A DNA stretch of 64,000 bases, from positions 62,001-126,000 of the forward strand of contig QKDL01000050.1 in NCBI GenBank assembly GCA_003252105.1, read 5' to 3'. The number at the start of each line of letters is the position of its first letter. The stretch's first letter is position 1. The position numbers were made by a program, and so were the translations under genes. This document shows positions 1-9,620 of this stretch, in pieces. The notes under the pieces were generated by a model that saw nothing but the letters and a program-made list of their open reading frames with translations, was not told where the DNA came from and ran no database searches. The DNA is from Arcobacter sp. (lineage in GTDB: Bacteria > Campylobacterota > Campylobacteria > Campylobacterales > Arcobacteraceae).

Positions 1-1409
1 GCCATTGATAGTTTTCTACTATCTATATCATTTGGAGCATGAGCATTTGGAAATTCAAAACTAATAGTATTTAGATTATTTGTATATAAAAACTTTGGAT
101 TGAATTTTATTTTTAAATTTGCATCTTTTGAATCGAGCATTTTGTCATATATAAGATTATCATTTATTCTTATTTTTATATTTTGTTTATCTAGTGTAAA
201 TATACGCAGATTCAATATTCCATTTATATTGTTTGAAGAGATATTAAAATCAATACTTGAATCATAATCTAAAGACCATCTAAAACCTTTTTCAATTATA
301 GACCAACCTTTGTATAATACTTTTTTTGAATCGTATTTTATAAGTTCTTTAGGATAAATATTTTGTAATAAATCAAATATCTTATTTTCGAATATTGAGA
401 TTGTTTTTTCATAATTTTCTTTTGTTTTAGTAGAAAGATATTTATTGATTTCTTTATTCTCTTCAAGGGTTTTGATAAAATTTTCTGTTCTTCTTTCCAT
501 AGCATTTGGATTTATATGATAATAAGTATTTGCTAAATCTTTAGTCAAATATCTATTTTCAAAAGGATTTCCTAATATCTCTATGCCATTAGCTTTTAAA
601 TAATCTTTTATCTCTTTAATAAAAATATTAAGTTTATTTAAATATTCATCTGAATAACAAGCATCTCCTGCAACAGTTGGCCATACAAGATAAATATATT
701 TATTTCTCTTTTTTATTTTTTTTAGTAATTGCATATTTTGTTTAAATTGTTCAGAGAGTTTAAATCCATTTTTAATTTGTTCATAAAATAGATATTGATT
801 ACAAGTTGCTTTAATATTTGGATCAAAAGGTTTATCTGTTTTTAAACTACCTCTTTCATGATTCTGAAATTGAGATATATGATTTATAAAATAATCATTT
901 TGATTGTTTATATGAGTTATTTTTCGTTTTATATTTTTTAGGGTATGGATAAATGGTATATTTGATATTAATTTTATTTCATCAAAAATTGAATTGAAAC
1001 TATAATAATAAGATAAATCACCTAATATATTTTCTCCTAGTATTTGATTCACATCATTTCTACTATAATATTGCCACTCTAAAGGTAAGAATAGGATATC
1101 ATCTTTATGAATATTTTTTTCTATTCTTAATAATTTTTGTTCTAATGGATATCCCGCATTATCTGCTAAATTTATAACTTGAAGATTTAATTCTTTTTCT
1201 AATTTGTAGCTGTCAAAGGCAAAACCAGAGCTTGACCCACTTTCTATAATCAAACGTGGACCAATTGTATTTTCTAATAAGAATTGCTTATATGAGTGAC
1301 TAATATTAATCTCAAGTCTTCCAAAAATAAGATATACACAAATATATATAATAGGAAATAAAACTGTTAAAATAAATGATATAGCTACAAAGTTTTTAGA
1401 TTTCTTCAT
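1..1409 (-). CDS. SGNH/AlgJ-like membrane-anchored protein, partial (C-terminus off the window), with a C-terminal WS..E..(H/F)RWSL domain
   Basis: Not in the ORF track because it runs off the left edge. Minus-strand reading from the ATG at 1409 gives MKKSKNFVAISFILTVLFPIIYI...IIESGSSSGFAFDSYKLEKEL... ending ...EKGFRWSLDYDSSIDFNIS...FEFPNAHAPNDIDSRKLSMA. It lies directly upstream (minus orientation: downstream) of the MBOAT gene. Confidence 0.7.
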   Translation of the reverse strand, partial: MKKSKNFVAISFILTVLFPIIYICVYLIFGRLEINISHSYKQFLLENTIGPRLIIESGSSSGFAFDSYKLEKELNLQVINLADNAGYPLEQKLLRIEKNIHKDDILFLPLEWQYYSRNDVNQILGENILGDLSYYYSFNSIFDEIKLISNIPFIHTLKNIKRKITHINNQNDYFINHISQFQNHERGSLKTDKPFDPNIKATCNQYLFYEQIKNGFKLSEQFKQNMQLLKKIKKRNKYIYLVWPTVAGDACYSDEYLNKLNIFIKEIKDYLKANGIEILGNPFENRYLTKDLANTYYHINPNAMERRTENFIKTLEENKEINKYLSTKTKENYEKTISIFENKIFDLLQNIYPKELIKYDSKKVLYKGWSIIEKGFRWSLDYDSSIDFNISSNNINGILNLRIFTLDKQNIKIRINDNLIYDKMLDSKDANLKIKFNPKFLYTNNLNTISFEFPNAHAPNDIDSRKLSM

Positions 1410-1430
1410 TTAAATATTCCTATTGATACT

Positions 1431-2897
1431 CTAAAAATTAAAATATAAAAATTGTGATTCTATTCCAGATATTGATTTGAAATAAAATACCCAGATTGAA
1501 ATAGCAATAAAAATAGTTTGGTATAAACTATATTTAAACTTATCTTTTACTTGCATAGAATTTTTAAACATTAGAACTACTATAAAACTAACAATAATCC
1601 AGCCAATAGGTTCTGAGCCAAAATTTGTATTTTGGGTAACCTGTCCAAATGTAGCTCCAATACTTTTGAATGAACTTAAATATTTTTCAAATTTTTCAGC
1701 TATTACAAATCCATTTAGTCCAATCATACCTTTTATTACTTTGATTGCATCTTCCCACTCTTTTGCTCTAAAAAAAACCCAAGCAACATTTACAAAATTA
1801 AAAGTTATAAACCATGCTAAAAATAGATTTAATTTAAAACCAAGTTGGCTCCAAATTCTATGAATTATTAAAGCTGCACCATGTAAAAATCCCCAAAAAA
1901 TAAATGTCCATCCAGCACCATGCCAAATACCACCTAATATAAATGTTGCCATAAGGTTTTTTGTTGTTGTAAAATTCCCTTTTCTATTCCCACCTAATGG
2001 AATATAGATATAATCTCTTAGAAATCTACTTAGTGTTATATGCCATCTTCTCCAGAAATCTTGAATATCAGTTGCTTTATATGGTGAGTTAAAGTTTATA
2101 GGAAGTTTTATATTAAACAATAGTGCGGCACCAATTGCCATATCTGTGTATCCACTAAAATCAAAATAAAGCTGAAATGTATAAGATAGAGATGTTGCCC
2201 ATGCTTCAAAAAAAGTAAGAATTTGAGCATGGTCAAAACCATTTGTTGCCCAAATAGCAAAGGTATCAGCAATAGCAACTTTTTTAAATAATCCAATTGA
2301 AAAAATAAATATTCCTAATGCAATATTATTATAGTTTATTATTTTGTTTTTGTTATTCGCAAACTGAGGCATCATCTCCTTATGATGAACAATTGGACCT
2401 GCAATTAATTGAGGGAAAAAGGTTACAAATAGTGCGTAATTTAAAAAATCATACTCTTTTGTTTCTTTTTTATAAGAATCAACTAAATATGCGATTTGTT
2501 GAAAAGTAAAAAATGATATAGCTAATGGTAAAACTAAATGTAATAGTGGTATATTTGTATTAACAACTAAATTTAGATTGGAAATAAAAAAATCTGAGTA
2601 TTTAAAGTAAGCTAGTAAACTTAAATTTATTATAATACCTATAATAAGTAAAGTTTTTTTTGATACTTTTTTATGCTCTTTTTCATTTGTTAGAGATTTT
2701 CCTATAATATAATTAAATAACATAGATAAAAGTATAATTGGAAGATAAACAATATTCCACCAACTATAAAAAAACAGTGAAGATACTACTAAAAAACCTC
2801 TTGAAGCTTCTGTTAATTTTTTTTTATTTAAATAAAAGTAGATAAAAAATGTTGCAGGTAAGAATATAAAAATAAATTCAAAGCTATTAAATAACAA
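1431..2897 (-). CDS. MBOAT family membrane-bound O-acyltransferase (AlgI-like)
   Basis: Contains YTFQLYFDFSGYTDMAIGAALLFNIKLPINFNSPYKATDIQDFWRRWHITLSRFLRDYIYIPLGGNRKG and the GGIWHGAGWTFIFWGFLHG motif with the conserved His. Confidence 0.95.
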   Translation of the reverse strand: MLFNSFEFIFIFLPATFFIYFYLNKKKLTEASRGFLVVSSLFFYSWWNIVYLPIILLSMLFNYIIGKSLTNEKEHKKVSKKTLLIIGIIINLSLLAYFKYSDFFISNLNLVVNTNIPLLHLVLPLAISFFTFQQIAYLVDSYKKETKEYDFLNYALFVTFFPQLIAGPIVHHKEMMPQFANNKNKIINYNNIALGIFIFSIGLFKKVAIADTFAIWATNGFDHAQILTFFEAWATSLSYTFQLYFDFSGYTDMAIGAALLFNIKLPINFNSPYKATDIQDFWRRWHITLSRFLRDYIYIPLGGNRKGNFTTTKNLMATFILGGIWHGAGWTFIFWGFLHGAALIIHRIWSQLGFKLNLFLAWFITFNFVNVAWVFFRAKEWEDAIKVIKGMIGLNGFVIAEKFEKYLSSFKSIGATFGQVTQNTNFGSEPIGWIIVSFIVVLMFKNSMQVKDKFKYSLYQTIFIAISIWVFYFKSISGIESQFLYFNF

Positions 2898-2962
2898 ATA
2901 TACCTTTCTTAATTTTTGGAATTATACATCAAAATAGTTTAAAATAATAAAAAAATAGACTT

Positions 2963-4990
2963 TTAAGTTACTAAATCAAAAGTGATATCAAAGCAAGCAC
3001 CTTTATATGTTTTTCCATTGTATTCAAACTGTTTATTAAATGCTACAATTGAACCTTTATGTCGTTTCCTTATTATGTTTTCACTCATTGAAAGACCTAA
3101 GCCTGTACCTTGATATTCATGTTTTGTGGTAAAATATGGATCAAAAATTTTATTTATAATTTTTTCAGAGATACCTTCACCACTATCTAAAATAGATAAT
3201 TGAATTTTGTCTGATTCTATTTTTTTAGTTGAAATAAAAAGTAATCTATCTTCCTCTTTTTTTATTTTATATTTTAGTACATCTTTTGCATTATTTAATA
3301 TATTTATCAAAGCTTCTGATAATTCATTTTTATTTCCATAAATTTTGCCATCTTCATCTATATCTAAAATAAGATTTATGTAGTTATGTTTAAGTGATGG
3401 AGTTATTAAATCTAATGATATTTTGATTACTTCATTTAGGAAAAATTCTTGGATTATATTTTCACCTTTTATAAAATTTCTAAAGTTATCAATTGTATTT
3501 GATAAGTAATTTGATTGTTTCATAATATTATCAACACATTCATCTATATACTCTTTAGTAATAATACCAAATTCAGATTCAAGTTTAAGTCCACTGGCAC
3601 TAGTTGTAATTACACTTAAAGGTTGTCTCCATTGGTGAGCAATATTACCTATCATTTCACCCATAGAAGCTAATCTTGCTTGTTGTTCCATTATTTTTAG
3701 ATTTGATATATTTTTTAAAGTTAAAAGAACTCTTTTTTTATCAGGAAGCAAAGACATCCTTATACTTACTGTTATTATTCTATTACTATTTACTATACAA
3801 TCCTCTTCAAAGTCTTTTGAATAACCATGGTTAAGAACTTGTTCTAGGGCATGATGGTTTCTATCTTTGTGCTCATTTATGGTAATATCATTGTAGTTTT
3901 TCTTTAAAAGTTCACTTTTACTATATCCTGTCATATCTAAAAAAGATTGATTAAAGTTTAAAAAATTTGTATCTAAATCAGTAATTACAATTGCATCTTT
4001 TGCATAATTAAAAATTGTTTCAAACTCATCTTTTTGTGACTTTATAAGCTTTTCATTTTGTATTCTTTGTGAAATATCTCTAGCCGAAGCATAAACATAG
4101 TTTTGATTTTCAATCTCTATTTTTACTACAGATATCTCTACATCAAATGTTGTACCATCTTTTCTAGTATGAACAGCTTCAAATTTATATGGTTTATCAG
4201 AAATAATTTGAAGAATCTTTTTATTCTCTTCTTCTGTGATATTTTTATCCCAATCATAAAGTCTAAGTTTTTTCATCTCTTCATCACTATAACCTAGATT
4301 TTTTTGTGTTTGATAACTATATTCAAGTAGATTTCCTTCACAATCCATAATAAATATCATATCAGAAGATAAAGTCATTAGTTTTAAGTATTTTGATTTT
4401 TCATTTTCTAGTTCAATTTTTGTTTTTAGTTGTTTTGCAGATTCTCTCATAAGTTTTAAAGTATTTGTAGATAAAACTTTATACATATCCATAACAAGGC
4501 TAGTTAATTTTTTAGTATTTCCACTCATTTTTTCTAAAGCAATTTGATGTGCCTCTTCATATGTTTTACCATTTTGTAAAGATAAAACTTTATAAGCCAT
4601 AAATCTATCAGATTCTAAGATATGTGATACTAACCATTGTACAAGGAATTCCAAAATATTTTCTGCAATCTCTTCAATCGAACTATCTTTTTCTTTTTCT
4701 ATTAATTCATGAAGTTGCATAATAAAACTTTTATGGGTTTTCTTATGCTCCTCTTCACTTTTTTTATTGTTGAAATATTTATTCCAAATAAGCTCTTCCG
4801 AATCAAAGTGGTAGTTTGTATAATCAACTAATTCATCAAAAACATTATTTATATTTATATTATTAGAGTTGTAGGCAAACTGTGTAGCGAGTTTATTGAT
4901 GATATCAACAAGTTTTCTGTGCTGTTCATCAATGGTCTTAATATCAGTATTAAAATTATCATTCCAAGGAATAATATCAATTTTATTCAT
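2963..4990 (-). CDS. Bacteriohemerythrin-PAS-PAS sensor histidine kinase
   Basis: N-terminus IIPWNDNFNTDIKTIDEQHRKL...HFDSEE...EEHKKTH...SHILESD (hemerythrin iron ligands); PAS modules; DHp MGEMIGNIAHQWRQPLSVI; HATPase GTGLGLSMSENII. Confidence 0.93.
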   Translation of the reverse strand: MNKIDIIPWNDNFNTDIKTIDEQHRKLVDIINKLATQFAYNSNNININNVFDELVDYTNYHFDSEELIWNKYFNNKKSEEEHKKTHKSFIMQLHELIEKEKDSSIEEIAENILEFLVQWLVSHILESDRFMAYKVLSLQNGKTYEEAHQIALEKMSGNTKKLTSLVMDMYKVLSTNTLKLMRESAKQLKTKIELENEKSKYLKLMTLSSDMIFIMDCEGNLLEYSYQTQKNLGYSDEEMKKLRLYDWDKNITEEENKKILQIISDKPYKFEAVHTRKDGTTFDVEISVVKIEIENQNYVYASARDISQRIQNEKLIKSQKDEFETIFNYAKDAIVITDLDTNFLNFNQSFLDMTGYSKSELLKKNYNDITINEHKDRNHHALEQVLNHGYSKDFEEDCIVNSNRIITVSIRMSLLPDKKRVLLTLKNISNLKIMEQQARLASMGEMIGNIAHQWRQPLSVITTSASGLKLESEFGIITKEYIDECVDNIMKQSNYLSNTIDNFRNFIKGENIIQEFFLNEVIKISLDLITPSLKHNYINLILDIDEDGKIYGNKNELSEALINILNNAKDVLKYKIKKEEDRLLFISTKKIESDKIQLSILDSGEGISEKIINKIFDPYFTTKHEYQGTGLGLSMSENIIRKRHKGSIVAFNKQFEYNGKTYKGACFDITFDLVT

Positions 4991-5155
4991 AAAAATCCTT
5001 CTGTATGATAATTATCATATAAATATTATAAATTATTAATTAATGTTTAGGATTTTTTTGTATTGCAAAAAAGTAAAAAAGTGAAATATTCAAATTGTAG
5101 CATTTAATATAAAATAAATAAATGATTTTGGTAATTTAAAGATTAATATATTAAG

Positions 5156-5184
5156 TGATAAATGAGAAAATATCTCATTTATCA
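5156..5184 (-). terminator. Hairpin terminator candidate downstream of the TRAP operon
   Basis: Inverted repeat TGATAAATGAGA...TCTCATTTATCA just past the dctM stop at 5201; weak T-tract. Confidence 0.5.
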
Positions 5185-5200
5185 GATGTTTAAATTTTTA

Positions 5201-6484
5201 TTATGTTCCATACATTAAATTTGGTAGGAACATTACAATATCTGGGATATATGTAATTAGTAGTAATCCAGCTAAAATTGTAAGTGTCCAAGGCCAAGCT
5301 GCGACAATTACATCTTTTATACTCATACCAGTTAGACCTGAGGTAACAAACAGGTTTAGACCAACTGGTGGGGACACCATTCCTAACTCCATATTAACAG
5401 TAATCACAATACCAAAGTGAATTGGATCAATTCCAAGAGCAACTGCAACAGGAAGTAAAAGAGGAACCATAATCATAATAATTGCACTTGGTTCCATAAA
5501 TGAACCAGCTAAGATTAATAATAGGTTTACCATCAATAAGAACATATATTTATTTACATTTGCTTCAACTAATGCTTCTGTAATATGTTGAGGAATATTC
5601 TCAATAGTTAAGAAGTGTGCAAAAAGCATAGCATTTGCAATAATAAACATAATCATTGCAGTTGTTTTAGCTGATTCTAAAGCTGTAATATAAATTTTTG
5701 ATAGTTTAATATCTTTATAAATAAATACTGAAACAATAAATGCCCAAACAGCAGCAACTGCAGCAGCTTCAGTTGGAGTAAAGATACCACCATAAATACC
5801 ACCAATTACAATAACAATTGTCATTAGTCCCCAAGAAGCATCTTTCATCTTTTTAAGTCTTATTTTTATTGGTTGAGGTTCTTCTTTTTCAAAACCTAAT
5901 TTTCTAGCACCAATATAAGTTACAACCATCATCATAACCCCAAGCATAAGTCCTGGAACAACCCCTGCCATAAACAGTTTACCAATAGATACTTCTGCTG
6001 TTACACCATATACTATAAGTACAATTGATGGTGGAATTAAGATACCAAGTGAACCAGCTGTAGCAATAGTACCAACAGCATATTTTTTTGGATAACCAGC
6101 TTGCATAATAGCCCCAAACATAATAGAACCAATAGCAACAACAGTTGCAGGAGAACTTCCTGAAACAGCGGCAAAAATAATTGATGCAAAAATTGCTGAG
6201 ATTGGAAGCCCACCTGGTAAGTGACCTACACAAGATTTAGCAAATTCAATAATTCTTTGTGCTGCACTACCTTTTGAAAGTAAGTTACCAGCAAAAATAA
6301 ACATAGGGATTGCCATAAGTGAATAGTGTTCAACTTTTTCAAACATCATTGCAGATATTTCAATAGGAGAAATATCAGTAAATACAAGAAGCGTAATAAA
6401 TGTTGATGCCCCTAAACAAATAGCTATTGGAGTTCCTAAAATAACAAGGAAGAAAAATATTCCAAATAATAAAGCTATACTCAT
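5201..6484 (-). CDS. dctM: TRAP transporter large permease, DctM
   Basis: 427 aa polytopic protein with GTPIAICLGAS..., MAIPMFIFAGNLL, SGSSPATVVAIGSIM, PPVGLNLFV motifs. Confidence 0.95.
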   Translation of the reverse strand: MSIALLFGIFFFLVILGTPIAICLGASTFITLLVFTDISPIEISAMMFEKVEHYSLMAIPMFIFAGNLLSKGSAAQRIIEFAKSCVGHLPGGLPISAIFASIIFAAVSGSSPATVVAIGSIMFGAIMQAGYPKKYAVGTIATAGSLGILIPPSIVLIVYGVTAEVSIGKLFMAGVVPGLMLGVMMMVVTYIGARKLGFEKEEPQPIKIRLKKMKDASWGLMTIVIVIGGIYGGIFTPTEAAAVAAVWAFIVSVFIYKDIKLSKIYITALESAKTTAMIMFIIANAMLFAHFLTIENIPQHITEALVEANVNKYMFLLMVNLLLILAGSFMEPSAIIMIMVPLLLPVAVALGIDPIHFGIVITVNMELGMVSPPVGLNLFVTSGLTGMSIKDVIVAAWPWTLTILAGLLLITYIPDIVMFLPNLMYGT

Positions 6485-7104
6485 AGCATACCTCCTGTTT
6501 TCTTTTCAACTTCTTTTACCATATTATCTAGTTCCTTAACATTTTCATTATCAGCATTCCTTCTAGCACCGATACCCATCTCTGCTAAAACGTGTTCTGC
6601 TTCACTCTCTTTTAAAATCATTTCATGGTTTGTAGTTATGATTATATAAAGTCTTTCAAGAACTCTAAATGCTGCAAAAGCAAATGCAATTGGAATAACT
6701 AAATATGGTATCCACATTGGCATACCCCAAAGGTCAATAGATCTTTCTTCCAAATCTATAACTAAAAGAAGATATTCATATCCATAGTAAGATACTGCAA
6801 TTAAAAATACTAATGTTATGATATGAGAAAGTATAAGCATTAATTTTGCTAATTTAGATGGCATTACATCTAAAACAATAGTTACAGCAATATGTGCATC
6901 TTTTTTAAAACAATATGCTGCCCCAAAAAAAGCACTCCATAAAAACATAAAGATAGATAATTCTGCTGCCCAAACTAATGAGGCATCAAAAACATATCTA
7001 GCTACTACATTTGTAAACGAAATTGCAACACCAGCGGTTATACCAATAGCTGCAATTGATTGATTTATAAAACCAATTATTTTACTTAATATATTTATTA
7101 TCAT
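6481..7104 (-). CDS. dctQ: TRAP transporter small permease, DctQ
   Basis: Small 4-TM protein overlapping dctM, between dctP and dctM. Confidence 0.9.
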   Translation of the reverse strand: MIINILSKIIGFINQSIAAIGITAGVAISFTNVVARYVFDASLVWAAELSIFMFLWSAFFGAAYCFKKDAHIAVTIVLDVMPSKLAKLMLILSHIITLVFLIAVSYYGYEYLLLVIDLEERSIDLWGMPMWIPYLVIPIAFAFAAFRVLERLYIIITTNHEMILKESEAEHVLAEMGIGARRNADNENVKELDNMVKEVEKKTGGML

Positions 7105-7108
7105 AATT

Positions 7109-8161
7109 CTACTCCGTTGCTAAAGCACCCTTGATTAAACTTTCACCAATTTGATTGGGATCGTAAAACTCAGGATATATTTTACTTACAGCTTGTCTCC
7201 AAGCATGTTTTTGTTCAGATGTTAATTCAATAATCTCTAGTTTTCCAGTTTCATTAGAATACTTTTTGATTAAATCAAATTGAGATTTATTTAATTCTTG
7301 TGCATACTCCCTTTCTTTTAAAGTTGCTTCATTCATAGCTTGAATAACAGCATCTTTTAAGTCTTGTGGTAATTTATTCCAAAAAGTTTCACTCATTACA
7401 ACTAAATATCCCAAATAACCATGATTTGTTATTGTAAGATATTTTTGTACTTCATGAAATTTTTTTGTATAAATATTTGAGTTAGTATTCTCTTGTCCAT
7501 CTATTACTCCTTGTTGAAGTGCAGAATAAACTTCTGAGAAAGGCATCATCTGAGGATTTGCACCTAAAATTTTGAATTGTTCATCAAGCACTTTTGAAGA
7601 CATAATTCTAAATTTTTGTCCTTTTGCATCATCTGGCATAATCAAAGCTTTTTTTGATGTGCTTAATTGTTTAAATCCATTGTCCCAAAAACTTAAAGCT
7701 ACATAACCTTTTGAAGTTATCATATCTTTTAGATCTTGACCAACTTTTCCATCTTGAACTTTATGCAGATGTTCGTTGTCTTTAAACAAAAAAGGTAAAT
7801 CAAATAAAGCTAATTGAGGTACAATTTTGCCAAATTTTGAAAAAGATGGTGCAGCCATTTGAACAGAGTCCAATTTTAAAGCTTTTAACACAGCATTGTC
7901 AGTATAAAGCTGAGAAGATGGATATACTTGTACATCTATTCGTCCCTTGCTTAACTGCTCTAATCTTTTTTCAAAAAAGTCTGCTGCTTTTCCTTTTGGA
8001 GTATTTGAACTTACTACATGTGAAAACTTAAGAATAAATTGTTCTTTTGTTGACTCATTGTTTGAAACTTTTGTTTCAGCTTTTTCACTCTCTCCGCATC
8101 CAGAAAATAAAAGCAGTGTGGCTAGTGCAATACTAGAACTTAAGTATTTAATGCTAGTCAT
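7109..8161 (-). CDS. dctP: TRAP transporter substrate-binding protein DctP, predicted lipoprotein paralogue
   Basis: DctP sequence (FILKFSHVVSSNTPKGKAADFFEKRLEQLSKGRIDVQVYPSSQLY) preceded by lipobox LLLFSGC. Confidence 0.93.
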   Translation of the reverse strand: MTSIKYLSSSIALATLLLFSGCGESEKAETKVSNNESTKEQFILKFSHVVSSNTPKGKAADFFEKRLEQLSKGRIDVQVYPSSQLYTDNAVLKALKLDSVQMAAPSFSKFGKIVPQLALFDLPFLFKDNEHLHKVQDGKVGQDLKDMITSKGYVALSFWDNGFKQLSTSKKALIMPDDAKGQKFRIMSSKVLDEQFKILGANPQMMPFSEVYSALQQGVIDGQENTNSNIYTKKFHEVQKYLTITNHGYLGYLVVMSETFWNKLPQDLKDAVIQAMNEATLKEREYAQELNKSQFDLIKKYSNETGKLEIIELTSEQKHAWRQAVSKIYPEFYDPNQIGESLIKGALATE

Positions 8162-8303
8162 ACTTTTTCTCCTTTTTCCTTTATAAATAAATTATAATGA
8201 AAAGTTATGTAGGTATTATGTATTTTAACTTAAATTTAAAAATTTAAATTTTTTGGTAAGAATTTTAAAAAAATAAAATAGATTTTTAGAGAAAATAGAG
8301 AGT

Positions 8304-8330
8304 TAGACTATCGGTTTTACCGATAGTCTA
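8304..8330 (-). terminator. Intercistronic hairpin between the two dctP genes
   Basis: 12-bp perfect stem TAGACTATCGGT-TTT-ACCGATAGTCTA just after the stop of the first dctP (8342). Confidence 0.6.
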
Positions 8331-8341
8331 GGAAGTTTAAG

Positions 8342-9343
8342 TTATTTAGTGTTAATTGCACCTTCGATTAAATCTTTTCCAATTTTATCTTCATCATAAA
8401 ACTCTGGATAGATTTTACTTACAGCTTTTTTCCAAGCAGCTCTTTGATCAGCTGTTAAATTAATAATTTCTAATTTACCAGTTTTTTCTGCATACTCTTT
8501 AATCTCTGCAAATTGAGAATCATTTAATTGTTGAGCATACTCTCTTTCTTTAGCAGTTGCTTCTTTCATAGCTTGTTTTACATTTGCTTGTAAATCAGCT
8601 GGTAATGATTTCCAGAATTTTTTAGACATAACAACTAAGTATCCTAAATAACCATGATCAGAAATAGTTAAGTAGCTTTGTACTTCATGGAATTTTTTAG
8701 TATAGATGTTTGAAATTGGGTTTTCTGCTGCATCAATAACACCTTGTTGTAATCCTGAATAAACTTCAGAGAAAGGCATCATTTGTGGGTTTCCACCAAC
8801 TGCTTTCATTTGAGCCTCAAGTACTTTAGAAGACATAATTCTAAATTTTTGTCCCTCTGCATCAGAAGGCATTACTAAAGCTTTTTTAGAAGAAGTAAAT
8901 TGTTTAAATCCATTATCCCAGAAATCTAAAGCAACAATACCTTTTTCAGTAACCATATCTTTTAATTTAGTTCCAACTTCACCATCTTGAACTCTATGTA
9001 AGTGATCAATATCATTAAATAAAAATGGTAAATCAAATAATGCTAATTGAGGTACGATTTTACCAAATTTAGAAAAAGATGGTGCTGCCATTTGAACTGA
9101 GTTAAGTCTTAATGCTTTAACAACCGCGTTATCATTATATAATTGTGATGATGGATAAACTTGTACATCAATTTTTCCACCAGATAGTTCTTCTAATCTT
9201 TGTTCAAAGTATTTCGCCGCTTTCCCTTTTGGCGTATTTTCACTAACTACGTGAGAAAATTTTAGTGTATATTCAGCAGCCATTGCTGATGTAGCCATTA
9301 CTGCAGCTGCAACAGCTGTAGAAATTAATTTTTTCATTTTCAC
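8342..9343 (-). CDS. dctP: TRAP transporter substrate-binding protein DctP, soluble periplasmic
   Basis: Signal peptide MKMKKLISTAVAAAVMATSAMAAEY and canonical DctP body closely matching 7109..8161. Confidence 0.95.
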   Translation of the reverse strand: MKMKKLISTAVAAAVMATSAMAAEYTLKFSHVVSENTPKGKAAKYFEQRLEELSGGKIDVQVYPSSQLYNDNAVVKALRLNSVQMAAPSFSKFGKIVPQLALFDLPFLFNDIDHLHRVQDGEVGTKLKDMVTEKGIVALDFWDNGFKQFTSSKKALVMPSDAEGQKFRIMSSKVLEAQMKAVGGNPQMMPFSEVYSGLQQGVIDAAENPISNIYTKKFHEVQSYLTISDHGYLGYLVVMSKKFWKSLPADLQANVKQAMKEATAKEREYAQQLNDSQFAEIKEYAEKTGKLEIINLTADQRAAWKKAVSKIYPEFYDEDKIGKDLIEGAINTK

Positions 9344-9570
9344 TCCTTTTGTATATTCTAGATATGAAAAAGTATAATGAAAACTTGTGTAAGAGTTATG
9401 TATAAATTTTTAAATTTTAAAAAAAAACTTAAGAAAAATAGCATTAAAATAGCATTTTGTATTTTTTAAGTTAATTTTAATATATTACTAAAAGTTAAAC
9501 TTTATGGAAATATATATAGTTGTTAAAATGCAGTTTAAGCTTTTTAACCATCTTTTAATCAAAAAAAAAG

Positions 9571-9576
9571 TATAAT
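9571..9576 (+). promoter_or_regulatory. -10 element candidate for gltB
   Basis: TATAAT in an A/T-rich intergenic region, 45 bp upstream of the gltB ATG. Confidence 0.45.
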
Positions 9577-9620
9577 CCCCCACTTTATGAGGAATATAAA
9601 GATTAAAAACACAAAGGATA

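Noticed and set aside
5979-6233. 84-aa Cys/Tyr-rich ORF on the minus strand
   Set aside because: Out-of-frame shadow of dctM on the same strand; composition is an artefact of the overlapping hydrophobic coding sequence.
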